Assembly (NCBI RefSeq): GCF_006442965.1
Contig: NZ_VFWX01000003.1
Coordinates: 1 to 64,000, forward strand
DNA from: Mesorhizobium sp. CU3
Lineage (GTDB): Bacteria; Pseudomonadota; Alphaproteobacteria; Rhizobiales; Rhizobiaceae
Direction of reading: 5' to 3'
Length of the DNA stretch: 64,000 nucleotides
Shown here: piece after piece, positions 55,898-64,000 of the stretch
How positions within the stretch are numbered: position 1 is the stretch's first letter
Layout of the letters: the number at the start of each line of letters is the position of its first letter
Position numbers and translations under genes: made by a program
Notes under the pieces: generated by a model
Databases searched by the model: none
Told to the model about the DNA's origin: nothing
What the model saw: only the letters and a program-made list of their open reading frames with translations

Positions 55898-57373
55898 TTG
55901 ACCAACGAAAACACTTTGCCCGGCACGGACACCGCGGAACTCTCCGGTTTCGCCGCGCTCGGCATCACCGGTGCGCTGCTCAAGGCCACCCACACCGCGG
56001 GCTTCGCCGAGCCGAAGCCGATCCAGGTGCAGGCGATCCCGCCGCAGCTCGAAGGCCGCGACATTTTCGGCATCGCCCAGACCGGCTCCGGCAAGACCGC
56101 GGCCTTCGCGCTGCCGATCCTGTCCAAGATCATCGGCCTCGGCACCAAGCGTCGGCCGAAGACGGCGCGCGCGCTGATCCTGGCGCCGACGCGTGAGCTT
56201 GCCGTGCAGATCGAGGAGACCATCAAAATCCTCGCCAAGGGCGCGCATATCTCGACCGCGCTGGTGCTCGGCGGCGTCTCGCGCTTCAGCCAGGTGAAGA
56301 AGATCGGCCCCGGTGTCGATGTCCTGATCGCCACGCCCGGACGCCTTACCGACCTGGTGCGCGAAGGCGACCTGATCCTTGCCGACACCAAATGGCTGGT
56401 GCTCGACGAAGGCGACCGCATGCTCGACATGGGCTTCATCAACGACGTCAAGCGCATCGCCAAGGCGACCGCGCCGGACCGTCAGACGGCGCTGTTTTCG
56501 GCCACCATGCCCGATGAGATCGCCGAACTCGCCAAGGGCCTTTTGAAGAACCCGGTCCGCATCGAGGTCGCGCCGCAAAGCACGACCGCAGGCGAGATCG
56601 TGCAGAGCGTCGTGCTCGCCCGCACCAAGCAGAAGCGGCAGGTTCTGTCGAAGATGCTGGCCGACGAGACCATGCGCTCGGTGATCGTGTTCTCGCGCAC
56701 CAAGCATGGCGCCGACCGCGTCACCAAGGACCTTGCCCGCGACGGCTTCGAGGCCGCCGTCATCCACGGCAACAAGTCGCAGAACGCCCGCCAGAAGGCG
56801 CTCAACGATTTCCGCGACGGCTCGGTGCGCATCCTGGTCGCGACCGACATCGCCGCGCGCGGCATCGACGTGCCCGGCATCAGCCATGTCGTCAACTTCG
56901 ACCTGCCGGACGAGGCGGAAAGCTACGTCCACCGCATCGGCCGCACCGGCCGCAACGGTCGGGACGGCATTGCGGTCACGCTGTGCGATCCGTCGGAGAA
57001 CGCCAAGCTTCGCCAAGTCGAGCGCATCATCCGCATGAAGCTGCCGGTGACCGCCGATCATCTCGGCAGCCCGGACCCGCAGCGCGACCCGAAGGAAAGG
57101 ACCGAGCGTCACTTCGAGCCGGCCAACGACCGCGAGCATCATGGCGGCCGCCGCGACGGGCGCCGTCCCGGCAATGGCAACGGCAAGAAGCGTTTCGGCG
57201 GCCAGTCCAATGGCGAACGCCCGTTCGCGGGCAAGCCGCAGGGTGAACGCCCGGCCGGCGCCAAGCCGAATGGCGAGCGGCCGAATGGCGAGCGTAAGCC
57301 GGACGGGTTCAAGCGCTTCAAGGGCAACAACAAGCGCCGTTTCGGCGGCAAGCGCCCGGCGCGCGCGGCCTGA
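55898..57373 (+). CDS. DEAD-box RNA helicase (RhlE-like) with DEGD motif
   Basis: A 491-aa helicase starting at TTG, with GAAAGAAGA before it. The Q-motif (GFAEPKPIQVQAIP), motif I AQTGSGKT (60-67), motif III SAT and motif VI HRIGRTGRNGRDG are all present. Motif II reads DEGD (170-173) where the family has DEAD; glycine here is unusual. The C-terminal tail is basic, with NGERP/QGERP repeats that probably bind RNA. A strong terminator lies 24 bases after the stop codon. Confidence 0.92.
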   Translation: MTNENTLPGTDTAELSGFAALGITGALLKATHTAGFAEPKPIQVQAIPPQLEGRDIFGIAQTGSGKTAAFALPILSKIIGLGTKRRPKTARALILAPTRELAVQIEETIKILAKGAHISTALVLGGVSRFSQVKKIGPGVDVLIATPGRLTDLVREGDLILADTKWLVLDEGDRMLDMGFINDVKRIAKATAPDRQTALFSATMPDEIAELAKGLLKNPVRIEVAPQSTTAGEIVQSVVLARTKQKRQVLSKMLADETMRSVIVFSRTKHGADRVTKDLARDGFEAAVIHGNKSQNARQKALNDFRDGSVRILVATDIAARGIDVPGISHVVNFDLPDEAESYVHRIGRTGRNGRDGIAVTLCDPSENAKLRQVERIIRMKLPVTADHLGSPDPQRDPKERTERHFEPANDREHHGGRRDGRRPGNGNGKKRFGGQSNGERPFAGKPQGERPAGAKPNGERPNGERKPDGFKRFKGNNKRRFGGKRPARAA

Positions 57374-57397
57374 GCCGGGCCGAGGCTTGAAGATATG

Positions 57398-57425
57398 CGG
57401 CCGGGGCGATGCTCCGGCCGTTTTC
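57398..57425 (+). terminator. Rho-independent terminator after the helicase gene
   Basis: CGGCCGGGGC (57398-57407) pairs with GCTCCGGCCG (57411-57420) with one G-T pair around GAT, followed by TTTTC. Confidence 0.85.
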
Positions 57426-57428
57426 GTT

Positions 57429-58418
57429 TCACTGGCCTGATTGCTGCTGCATCAGCGCCTTCACCCACACAACGATACGCTGGGTGAGGAAGGCCGTGGT
57501 CTGCGGCGACAGCGCGTCGCCGGCAATGACGTGGTTGTCCGGGTCGCCGGTGTCGTCGACCGGCACCAGCTCATGCGGGCCGCCCCAGCGGCCGGCGATC
57601 TCGCGCGTGCGGTCGGGCCGCACCACCTTGTCGGAGTCCGAGAAGATGAACAGGGCAGGGATCGTCGCCTTTTCGACCGGCGCGGCATAGGCTAGGTTGG
57701 TGAGCGCCGCCATCGCCGGCAGCGCCGCCACCGGATATTTCGTCGTCCAGAGCTTTGCGTGCAGCGGCGTGTGCGGGCTGAAACTGCGTTCTTTGCCGGC
57801 GACGAGCTCGGCAATCTGCTTGCCCCAGGGTATGGTCAGCAGCTCGGCACCGGAAGCCTTGACGCCGAAATTCGGCGAGATCAACGCGATTGCCGCGACG
57901 CCGTCGGAAGCGCCGGCTTGCGTCGCAGCCCAGACCGCCAGCGAGCCGCCGGTCGAGGTGCTGATCACGATCACCTTGTCACCGATTATCCGGCCGATGG
58001 CCAGAGCCTCTTCATAGTCGTTGATCCAGGCATTCACGCTGCCCTCGGCCATGGCCGCGCCATCCCGGCCGTGCCCGGTCAGGCGGGTGTAGAAGAGGTT
58101 GGCGTCCAATTCATCCGCGACATCGTCCGGCAACGGGCGGACCTCGCCCTTCGACGCCGAGAAGCCGTGGATGTAGACGATGGCCAAAGGCGTCTTGGCG
58201 TGGACCATCGGGTTCGCCCAGATGATCTCCTTGTCCAGCCCGTCGCGGATATTCGGAATAGCCGCTTCTTCCCGCGCCAGATAGGCCTGCGGATCGTCGC
58301 CGATCGCCGAAGGGTTGAAGCGTATGGTGGTATCGACGGGCACGCGCGGGCCGAGGACAAAGCCTGCGACCAGAATGACGACAAGGCCAAGCACCGCAAG
58401 CACGATCCGTCGCCCCAT
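57429..58418 (-). CDS. Membrane-anchored alpha/beta hydrolase
   Basis: A 329-aa protein with an N-terminal helix (RRIVLAVLGLVVILVAGFVLG) and an alpha/beta hydrolase fold: IVYIHGFSASKGEVRPLPDDVA, nucleophile elbow STSTGGSL in place of the usual GxSxG, FSDSDKVVRP for the acid and DPDNHVIAGD for the histidine. The ATG at 58418 has GGAG six bases before; the upstream TTG at 58430 is less likely. Substrate unknown; the active site appears usable. Confidence 0.8.
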   Translation of the reverse strand: MGRRIVLAVLGLVVILVAGFVLGPRVPVDTTIRFNPSAIGDDPQAYLAREEAAIPNIRDGLDKEIIWANPMVHAKTPLAIVYIHGFSASKGEVRPLPDDVADELDANLFYTRLTGHGRDGAAMAEGSVNAWINDYEEALAIGRIIGDKVIVISTSTGGSLAVWAATQAGASDGVAAIALISPNFGVKASGAELLTIPWGKQIAELVAGKERSFSPHTPLHAKLWTTKYPVAALPAMAALTNLAYAAPVEKATIPALFIFSDSDKVVRPDRTREIAGRWGGPHELVPVDDTGDPDNHVIAGDALSPQTTAFLTQRIVVWVKALMQQQSGQ

Positions 58419-58487
58419 CGCAGTCTCCAAGGAATGATTCTCAACCTATGGCGGCACCTGCCGGCAGGCAATTGCCGTTGCGCCGGC

Positions 58488-59336
58488 TTATCTTGTCTGG
58501 TTCGGGGAAGAGCGCTTTTCCTGCGCAGGCTTGCGGTCGAAAAACAGCGGCCGTCCCCACCAACTGGTGGTCAAGCCGATGACGAAACGGCCGATCGGCC
58601 GCGGCAGAAGCGCAAGCAACTTCAGCGGCCAGCTTATGTGATAGGGGAAGGTGACCTCGAAACCGCCTTTCTTGATGCCGCGCGCCATGCGCCGCGAGGC
58701 GCGATGCACAGCCATAAGTCCGGGCATCGGCAGCTGGTTTTTTTCCGTCAGCGGCGTGTCGACGAAGCCCGGATTGATCACCTGGACGCGGATGTTCAGC
58801 TTGTCGAAGTCGTATTTGAGCGACTCCGCCAGGATGTTGATCGCCGCCTTAGTGCCGCCATAGGCGGCCGTCGTCGGCCAGCCGGAATAGGCGGTGACCG
58901 ATCCGACCAGCACGACGTGGCCGCGGCCGCGCACCCGCATGCGTTCGACGACCGGCACCACGCCGTTGACGATGCCGAAATAGTTGACGGCGAAGGAACG
59001 GTGGAAATCGCGCACGACGAGGTTCTCGCCAGGCGTGGCGATATAGTTGCCGGCATTGAAGACGGCGAGCACGATCGGCCCCATCTCCTCTTCGATCGCG
59101 GCGACCGTGCGGGCCATGCCCTGCTCGTCGGTCACATCGCAAGGAAAGGACTTCACGTGGCCCGGCATCTGCGCCGTTTCGACCAGCAGCGTGTCGACCG
59201 GATCCTCCGGGAGTGCCGTGATGGCGACCGCGTAGCCTTGATTGGCAAAATCCTTGGCCAGTGCGCGGCCAAGGCCGGTGCTGCCGCCCGTGATCCAGGC
59301 GACACCGTCTTTCGGATTGGCCCGGTAGAGTGTCAT
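58488..59336 (-). CDS. Short-chain dehydrogenase/reductase
   Basis: A 282-aa enzyme. The NAD(P)-binding motif GGSTGLGRALA is near residue 14; the catalytic serine is in VGSVTAYSG and the YxxxK pair in YGGTKAAI. A membrane-like or basic tail (ISWPLKLLALLPRPIGRFVIGL) lies near the end. The ATG at 59336 (MTLYRANPKDG) is chosen because it fits the fold; longer frames upstream are not supported. 69 bases from the hydrolase gene on the same strand. Confidence 0.85.
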   Translation of the reverse strand: MTLYRANPKDGVAWITGGSTGLGRALAKDFANQGYAVAITALPEDPVDTLLVETAQMPGHVKSFPCDVTDEQGMARTVAAIEEEMGPIVLAVFNAGNYIATPGENLVVRDFHRSFAVNYFGIVNGVVPVVERMRVRGRGHVVLVGSVTAYSGWPTTAAYGGTKAAINILAESLKYDFDKLNIRVQVINPGFVDTPLTEKNQLPMPGLMAVHRASRRMARGIKKGGFEVTFPYHISWPLKLLALLPRPIGRFVIGLTTSWWGRPLFFDRKPAQEKRSSPNQTR

Positions 59337-59529
59337 GCGTTGCCTTATAAATGTCAGCGATTGCTCTAACGGCGAAGAAATCGGATGGAAAGAGCGCTTT
59401 TGCGTAACCCTGTTGAAATGGTTGTCAGCATTGCAGCGTCCGGAATGCGACTGGACCAGGCAAATTCTTGCCTTGAAACCGCAGCGTCGGGTTTCTAACG
59501 TCGCGGCGCACCTACACAAGGAATCCTGG

Positions 59530-60564
59530 ATGCCCCGTTCTGTCATCGAAGCCATCGGCAACACGCCTCTGATCAGGCTCCACAAGGCTTCGGAAGCGAC
59601 CGGCTGCGAGATCCTGGGCAAGGCCGAGTTCATGAATCCTGGCCAGTCGGTCAAGGACCGGGCCGGCCTGTTCATCATCCGCGACGCCGAAGAGCGCGGA
59701 CTTTTGCGGCCCGGCGGCGTCATCGTCGAAGGAACGGCGGGCAACACCGGCATCGGCCTGACACTAGTCGCCAAGGCGCTCGGCTACCGTACGGTCATCG
59801 TCATCCCGGATACACAGAGCCAGGAAAAGAAGGACACGATCAAGCTGCTCGGCGCCGAGCTGATCGAGGTACCGGCCGTACCCTACAAGAACCCGAACAA
59901 CTACGTGAAGCTGTCGGGCAGGCTTGCCGAGCAACTGGCGCGGTCCGAGCCGAACGGCGCGATCTGGGCCAACCAGTTCGACAATGTCGCCAACCGTGAC
60001 GGCCATATCCGCACCACCGCTCAGGAGATCTGGGCGCAGACCGGCGGCAAGGTCGACGGTTTCGTCTCCGCCGTCGGCTCCGGCGGCACGCTTGCCGGCG
60101 TCGCCATGGGGTTGAAGGGCAAGAGCAAGGACGTCAAGATCGCGCTCGCCGATCCGCTGGGCGCGGCCCTCTATAGTTTCTACACCAGCGGCGAATTGAA
60201 ATCCGACGGCAGCTCGATCACCGAAGGCATCGGCCAGGGCCGCATCACCGCCAATCTCGAAGGTTTCACGCCGGATTTCTCCTTCCAGATCCCGGATGAG
60301 GAGGCGCTGCCGATCGTCTTCGACCTGATCCAGGAGGAGGGGCTCTGCGTCGGCGGCTCGACCGGCATCAACATCGCCGGCGCCATCCGGCTGGCGCGCG
60401 AACTCGGCCCCGGCCACACCATCGTCACCGTGCTTTGCGACTACGGCACCCGCTACCAGTCGAAACTGTTCAATCCGGCCTTCCTGCGCGAGAAGAACCT
60501 GCCGGTTCCGGGCTGGATGGAAGAGAAGGCTGACATTTCGGTGCCGTTCGAAAAGGTGGCGTGA
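59530..60564 (+). CDS. cysK: Cysteine synthase A, O-acetylserine sulfhydrylase
   Basis: A 344-aa PLP enzyme making cysteine from O-acetylserine and sulfide. The PLP lysine is in NPGQSVKDRAG and the substrate loop in VEGTAGNTGIG; the PLP phosphate site is AVGSGGTLAG. The ATG has AAGGA upstream. A weak promoter (TTGAAA at 59473-59478, 17 bases, TAACGT) may lie just before. It overlaps the next gene by one base. Confidence 0.94.
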   Translation: MPRSVIEAIGNTPLIRLHKASEATGCEILGKAEFMNPGQSVKDRAGLFIIRDAEERGLLRPGGVIVEGTAGNTGIGLTLVAKALGYRTVIVIPDTQSQEKKDTIKLLGAELIEVPAVPYKNPNNYVKLSGRLAEQLARSEPNGAIWANQFDNVANRDGHIRTTAQEIWAQTGGKVDGFVSAVGSGGTLAGVAMGLKGKSKDVKIALADPLGAALYSFYTSGELKSDGSSITEGIGQGRITANLEGFTPDFSFQIPDEEALPIVFDLIQEEGLCVGGSTGINIAGAIRLARELGPGHTIVTVLCDYGTRYQSKLFNPAFLREKNLPVPGWMEEKADISVPFEKVA

Positions 60565-61307
60565 TGGCGCAAAAGACCGAAGCGCTGTTTCGCGACGACG
60601 CCTATCTTAAGTCGTCGGACGCTGTGGTCGTCGCCGTCAACGATCGCGGCGGCATCCTGCTCGACCGCACGATCTTTTACGCCACCTCCGGCGGCCAACC
60701 GGGCGACATCGGGTTTTTCGAACGCGCCGACGGCAGCCGCATTTCGATCGCTGCCACCATCACCGGCGAGACCAAGGACGAGGTGATCCACGTTCCGGCG
60801 CCTGAGCAGGCTCTGCCGGCGCTCGGCGAGAAGCTGAGGCTTGCGATCGATTGGGAGCGGCGGCATCTGCTGATGCGCATGCACACCGCCTGCCACCTGC
60901 TCACCGTCGTCTGCCCGTTCCCGATTACCGGAGCGGCGGTCGCCGAAGATGATAGCCGCGTCGACTTCGATATCCCCGACGCCGGCTTCAGCAAGGAGGA
61001 CGTGACCGCCCGCATGATGGAGCTGGTGCGTGCCGATCATCCGGTCTTCACGCGGCTTATCAGCGACGAGGAACTCGCCGCCAATCCCGGCCTGGTGAAA
61101 TCGAAAAATGTCCGCCCTCCGGTCGGCACGGGAAAGATCCGCCTGGTCTGCATCGGCGAGAACGCCGTGGTCGACAGTCAGCCTTGCGGCGGCACGCATG
61201 TGAAGTCGACCGGCGAGGTCGGCGAGATCCACATCGGCAAGATCGAGAAGAAGGGCCGCGAGAACCGGCGTTTTCGTATCCGCTTCGGCCCCATGCCAGC
61301 GAACTAA
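60564..61307 (+). CDS. Alanyl-tRNA editing protein (AlaX-type)
   Basis: A 247-aa trans-editing enzyme that removes serine from mischarged tRNA-Ala. Zinc-binding HxxxH is at residues 107-111 (HTACH) and CxxxH at 208-212 (CGGTH). The ATG is taken at 60564, overlapping the cysK stop (TGATG); a GTG at 60561 is also possible. A serine-editing enzyme behind a gene that uses an activated serine is a plausible functional pairing. Confidence 0.88.
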   Translation: MAQKTEALFRDDAYLKSSDAVVVAVNDRGGILLDRTIFYATSGGQPGDIGFFERADGSRISIAATITGETKDEVIHVPAPEQALPALGEKLRLAIDWERRHLLMRMHTACHLLTVVCPFPITGAAVAEDDSRVDFDIPDAGFSKEDVTARMMELVRADHPVFTRLISDEELAANPGLVKSKNVRPPVGTGKIRLVCIGENAVVDSQPCGGTHVKSTGEVGEIHIGKIEKKGRENRRFRIRFGPMPAN

Positions 61308-61328
61308 GACGTAATACAAAGAATAGAA

Positions 61329-62180
61329 ATGGCGCAGGACAGTCCATTCATAGTCGACGCCGACTGGCTTGAGAAACGGCTGGGCGAGCCGGGCCTCACC
61401 ATCATCGACGCTTCCTGGTATCTGCCGGCGCAGAAGCGCGATGCGCGCGCCGAGTTTGAGGCCGCCCATATTCCCGGCGCGCGCTTTCTCGACCAGGATG
61501 CGGTCTCGGACCCGGACTCCAAGCTGCCGCACACCTTGGCGTCGCCGCAATATTTCGCGCAATATGTCGGCTCGATGGGCGTGTCCGCCGACGACACCAT
61601 CGTCGTCTATGACGGCCTGGGCCTGTTTTCCGCGCCGCGCGCCTGGTGGATGTTCCGCGTCATGGGCGTCTTCCAGGTCTATATCCTGAATGGCGGCTTC
61701 GACCGCTGGAAGGCGGAAGGGCGGCCGGTGACGGCCGAGCCGACCAGGATCGCGCCGGGCATCTTCCATGCCGATTTCGATGCCGACCGCGTCGTCAGCC
61801 TGGGCGAGATGCGCCGGATCGTCGGCAACGGCGAAAGCCAGATCGCCGATGCGCGTTCCGCCGGCCGCTTTGCCGGAACCGATCCCGAGCCGCGCCCCGG
61901 CGTCCGTTCGGGCCATATGCCGGGCGCCCATAACGTTCCGATCACGGCGCTCGGCGAAAATGGCGAATTGCTGCCCAAGGATCGCCTGCGCAAGGTCATC
62001 GAGGATGCCGGCATCGATCTCGGCAAGCCGGTCGTGACCTCCTGCGGCTCGGGCATCACCGCGGCGGCGATCACGCTGGCGCTGGAGACGCTTGGCCACA
62101 CCGACAACAGGCTTTACGACGGTTCGTGGACCGAATGGGGCGGTCTCAGCGACACGCCGGTGGTGACGGGGAACAAGTGA
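61329..62180 (+). CDS. sseA: 3-mercaptopyruvate sulfurtransferase (rhodanese-like)
   Basis: A 283-aa protein with two rhodanese domains. The active Cys239 lies in SCGSGITAA, the CG[S/T]G[V/I]TA loop typical of mercaptopyruvate rather than thiosulfate sulfurtransferases. The N-terminal domain has no catalytic cysteine, as expected. It starts 21 bases after the editing gene and overlaps the GNAT gene by one base. Confidence 0.93.
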   Translation: MAQDSPFIVDADWLEKRLGEPGLTIIDASWYLPAQKRDARAEFEAAHIPGARFLDQDAVSDPDSKLPHTLASPQYFAQYVGSMGVSADDTIVVYDGLGLFSAPRAWWMFRVMGVFQVYILNGGFDRWKAEGRPVTAEPTRIAPGIFHADFDADRVVSLGEMRRIVGNGESQIADARSAGRFAGTDPEPRPGVRSGHMPGAHNVPITALGENGELLPKDRLRKVIEDAGIDLGKPVVTSCGSGITAAAITLALETLGHTDNRLYDGSWTEWGGLSDTPVVTGNK

Positions 62181-62743
62181 TGGAAAACGGCGCGCTGAAG
62201 GATATCGACGTCACGGTGACGTTTTTGGAGATGCATGCCGCGCCAGCCGTGTCGCCGCCTGTCCCCTACAACCGCCAGATCGCGCTGTTGAAGACGAAGG
62301 ACATTCCGCTGCATTTCTATCGCTATCTGATGGATCGCGTCGGGCGCAAATGGCATTGGGTCAATGTGCTGCGCCTGAGCGACGAGGAACTCGCCGCCGG
62401 CCTGCACCGCGAGGACCGCGACATAAGGGTGCTCTACCTGGACGGCGCGCCGGCCGGCTTCTTCGATCTCAAGCCGCATCTGCCCGACGAGGTCGAGCTC
62501 GCCTATTTCGGCATGATGGAACATGCGTTCGGCCAGGGCATTGGCCGCTGGTTCCTGGGCGCCGCGATCTCGGCCGCATGGGCGCACGGGCCGAAGCGCG
62601 TCACGGTCCAGACCTGCACGCTCGACCATCCGGCGGCGCTGCCGCTCTACCAGAAGCTCGGCTTCGCGCCGGTGGCGCAGAAGAAGGAGGTCGTGCATCC
62701 GCTGACCTTCGCCGAGCGCTCGGCCAGCGTGATGCGGCCGTAG
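62180..62743 (+). CDS. GNAT-family N-acetyltransferase
   Basis: A 187-aa protein. The acetyl-CoA stretch is HAFGQGIGRWFLGAAISAAW (Q/RxxGxG/A type), followed by QTCTLDHPAALPLYQKLGFAPV. The ATG shares a base with the sseA stop, so it is translationally coupled to the cysteine operon. The substrate is unknown. Confidence 0.85.
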   Translation: MENGALKDIDVTVTFLEMHAAPAVSPPVPYNRQIALLKTKDIPLHFYRYLMDRVGRKWHWVNVLRLSDEELAAGLHREDRDIRVLYLDGAPAGFFDLKPHLPDEVELAYFGMMEHAFGQGIGRWFLGAAISAAWAHGPKRVTVQTCTLDHPAALPLYQKLGFAPVAQKKEVVHPLTFAERSASVMRP

Positions 62744-62831
62744 CTTTAGCCCTTGAACGCGCCGTTCATCGGGGCTTCAGCCTGGCTTTGCCATTCTCCT
62801 TTCGAGACATCAGCGGTCGAAGGAGAGAAAT

Positions 62832-63389
62832 ATGCTGACCCGACGTACATTTGCCGTGGCGATGATCGCGGCGATTGCCATGCCGAGCCTGGCATCGGCG
62901 CAGGCAACCACGCCCTCGGCGGCGACCATCGAGCGCCAGCTCGACGCCGCGCCGAAGAAGCGGCTGCGCCCCAACGAGCGCGTCACCATCCGCGAATTCA
63001 AGCGACGGCCGGACCTGCGGCGCATGGCGCGCTCGATCGACATCCAGTCGATCAATTTCGAGTTCGGCTCGGCGGCGATCGCGCCCTCGCAATACGGCAA
63101 GGTCGAGATCATCGCCGACGCGCTGCATCGCATCCTGCGCCGCGACCGCGACGCCCGCATCCTGATCGAGGGGCATACCGATGCGGTCGGCTCGTTCGAA
63201 TCGAACCAGATCCTGTCCGAACGCCGCGCCGCCTCGTTGAAGCGGACGCTGGTCGGCGAGTTCGGCGTGCCGGGACGTGCGCTCGAGACTGTCGGCTATG
63301 GCGAGGAATTCCTGCTGGTGCCGACGCAGCAGGAGAACTGGCGCAACCGCCGGGTGACACTGCGCCGCTTCGATGATTTCGTCCGGTAG
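62832..63389 (+). CDS. Exported OmpA-like peptidoglycan-binding protein
   Basis: A 185-aa protein with a signal peptide (LTRRTFAVAMIAAIAMPSLASA, cleaved near residue 24) and a C-terminal OmpA-like domain: ILIEGHTDAVGS, then NQILSERRAASLKRTL and WRNRRVTLRR. The conserved Asp and Arg that grip peptidoglycan are present. AGGAGAG gives a strong ribosome-binding site. Confidence 0.88.
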   Translation: MLTRRTFAVAMIAAIAMPSLASAQATTPSAATIERQLDAAPKKRLRPNERVTIREFKRRPDLRRMARSIDIQSINFEFGSAAIAPSQYGKVEIIADALHRILRRDRDARILIEGHTDAVGSFESNQILSERRAASLKRTLVGEFGVPGRALETVGYGEEFLLVPTQQENWRNRRVTLRRFDDFVR

Positions 63390-63518
63390 CAGCGAAAGCA
63401 CGGGAGCCCGGCACCCAGGCCGCCTGGCTCTTCGAACCGCCTCCACAACGCAGGAATCGGGTGGGAGGCGCTTCTCCCAAGGCATAGTTTCCGGTCATCG
63501 AAATCGGAGACTTCGCTT

Positions 63519-63986
63519 ATGTCGATCCACTTCAAAGCCCTGCCCACCGAAGCCGTACGCGCCTTGCAACGGGGAGCACCCGATGCCTACGGCCGCACGC
63601 CCGAGCACAGGATCTCCGATGGCGACGGCGTGCCATGCCGGCATTGCTTGAAAAACGTCGCAGAAGGCGACGGCTACCTCATCGTCGCCTACCGGCCGTT
63701 CCCCGAGTTGCAGCCCTATGCCGAAACTGGCCCGCTCTTCGTGCATGCCGACGAATGCGAACGCGCCGCCGAGGCGGATGCGCTGCCGGACATGCTGGAA
63801 AGCAGCGATTACATCGTGCGCGGCTACGGCAAGGACGATCGCATCGTCTATGGCAGCGGCGCCGTCACGCCGACTGCCAAGATTGCCGCGCGCGCGGAGG
63901 AACTGTTCGAGCGCGACGACATCGTCTACATCCACGTCCGCTCGGCGCGCAACAACTGTTATCAGTGCCGCATCGACCGCGCCTGA
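63519..63986 (+). CDS. DUF1203 family protein
   Basis: A 155-aa protein, MSIHFKALPTEAVRALQRG, with a CRHCLK pair and the FVHADECERA motif typical of DUF1203. The C-terminus ends NNCYQCRIDRA, so there are two further cysteines. Function unknown. GGAG lies nine bases before the ATG. Confidence 0.85.
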   Translation: MSIHFKALPTEAVRALQRGAPDAYGRTPEHRISDGDGVPCRHCLKNVAEGDGYLIVAYRPFPELQPYAETGPLFVHADECERAAEADALPDMLESSDYIVRGYGKDDRIVYGSGAVTPTAKIAARAEELFERDDIVYIHVRSARNNCYQCRIDRA

Positions 63987-64000
63987 TACGCAAAAAGAAG

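Overview
The window comes from a GC-rich alphaproteobacterium, most likely a Mesorhizobium-type member of the Rhizobiales (Phyllobacteriaceae). Evidence: two glutamine synthetases (GlnII, and GlnA behind glnB), a DUF2735 gene divergent from glnII, an ATP12 F1-assembly chaperone, DUF930 and DUF779 proteins, and short palindromic intergenic repeats of a type seen in this group. This is an inference from gene content and order, not from a database search.

Layout. (1) 1-6716: rpoC (its partner rpoB would lie just outside) with a strong terminator, then an O-methyltransferase, a sugar dehydrogenase of the Gfo/Idh/MocA family and a small conserved protein. (2) 7179-26203: the str, S10, spc and alpha ribosomal-protein clusters in one run (rpsL to rplQ), with fusA, tuf, secY, adk and rpoA inside, closed by a UUCG-loop terminator. 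Several gaps in the run hold palindromic or tandem repeats. (3) 26218-30632: two repeat units, an orphan hypothetical gene, a Do-type periplasmic protease, rarA and a TonB-like DUF930 protein. (4) 30633-33472: a low-GC accessory patch with two minus-strand membrane-protein genes and about 770 bases with no convincing gene. (5) 33473-42666: an aspartyl-hydroxylase-like membrane protein, a GAF/Fis regulator with a palindromic site beside an aldehyde dehydrogenase and DUF779 gene, an RluA-type pseudouridine synthase, an EamA exporter, ATP12 and an MFS transporter with a large soluble insert. (6) 42750-49364: a nitrogen-assimilation block. DUF2735 and glnII diverge around an NtrC-like site and a sigma-54 promoter; glnB-glnA run leftward from a second sigma-54 promoter; a membrane protein lies between; the bifunctional NAD(P)HX repair gene diverges from glnB. 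(7) 49361-63986: an exported cysteine-rich protein with one CxxCH motif, two glycosyltransferases, a propionyl-CoA carboxylase beta subunit, a ParDE-like toxin-antitoxin pair, a DEAD-box helicase with a DEGD motif, a hydrolase, an SDR enzyme, a tight cysK-alaX-sseA-GNAT operon, an OmpA-like protein and a DUF1203 protein.

Most of the window is core translation, transcription, secretion and nitrogen-assimilation machinery. The less explained signals are the repeat families placed against gene starts, the low-GC membrane-protein patch, the cysteine-rich exported protein, the MFS transporter with its extra domain, and the paired sigma-54 promoters. I found no CRISPR array, insertion sequence, tRNA or rRNA gene.
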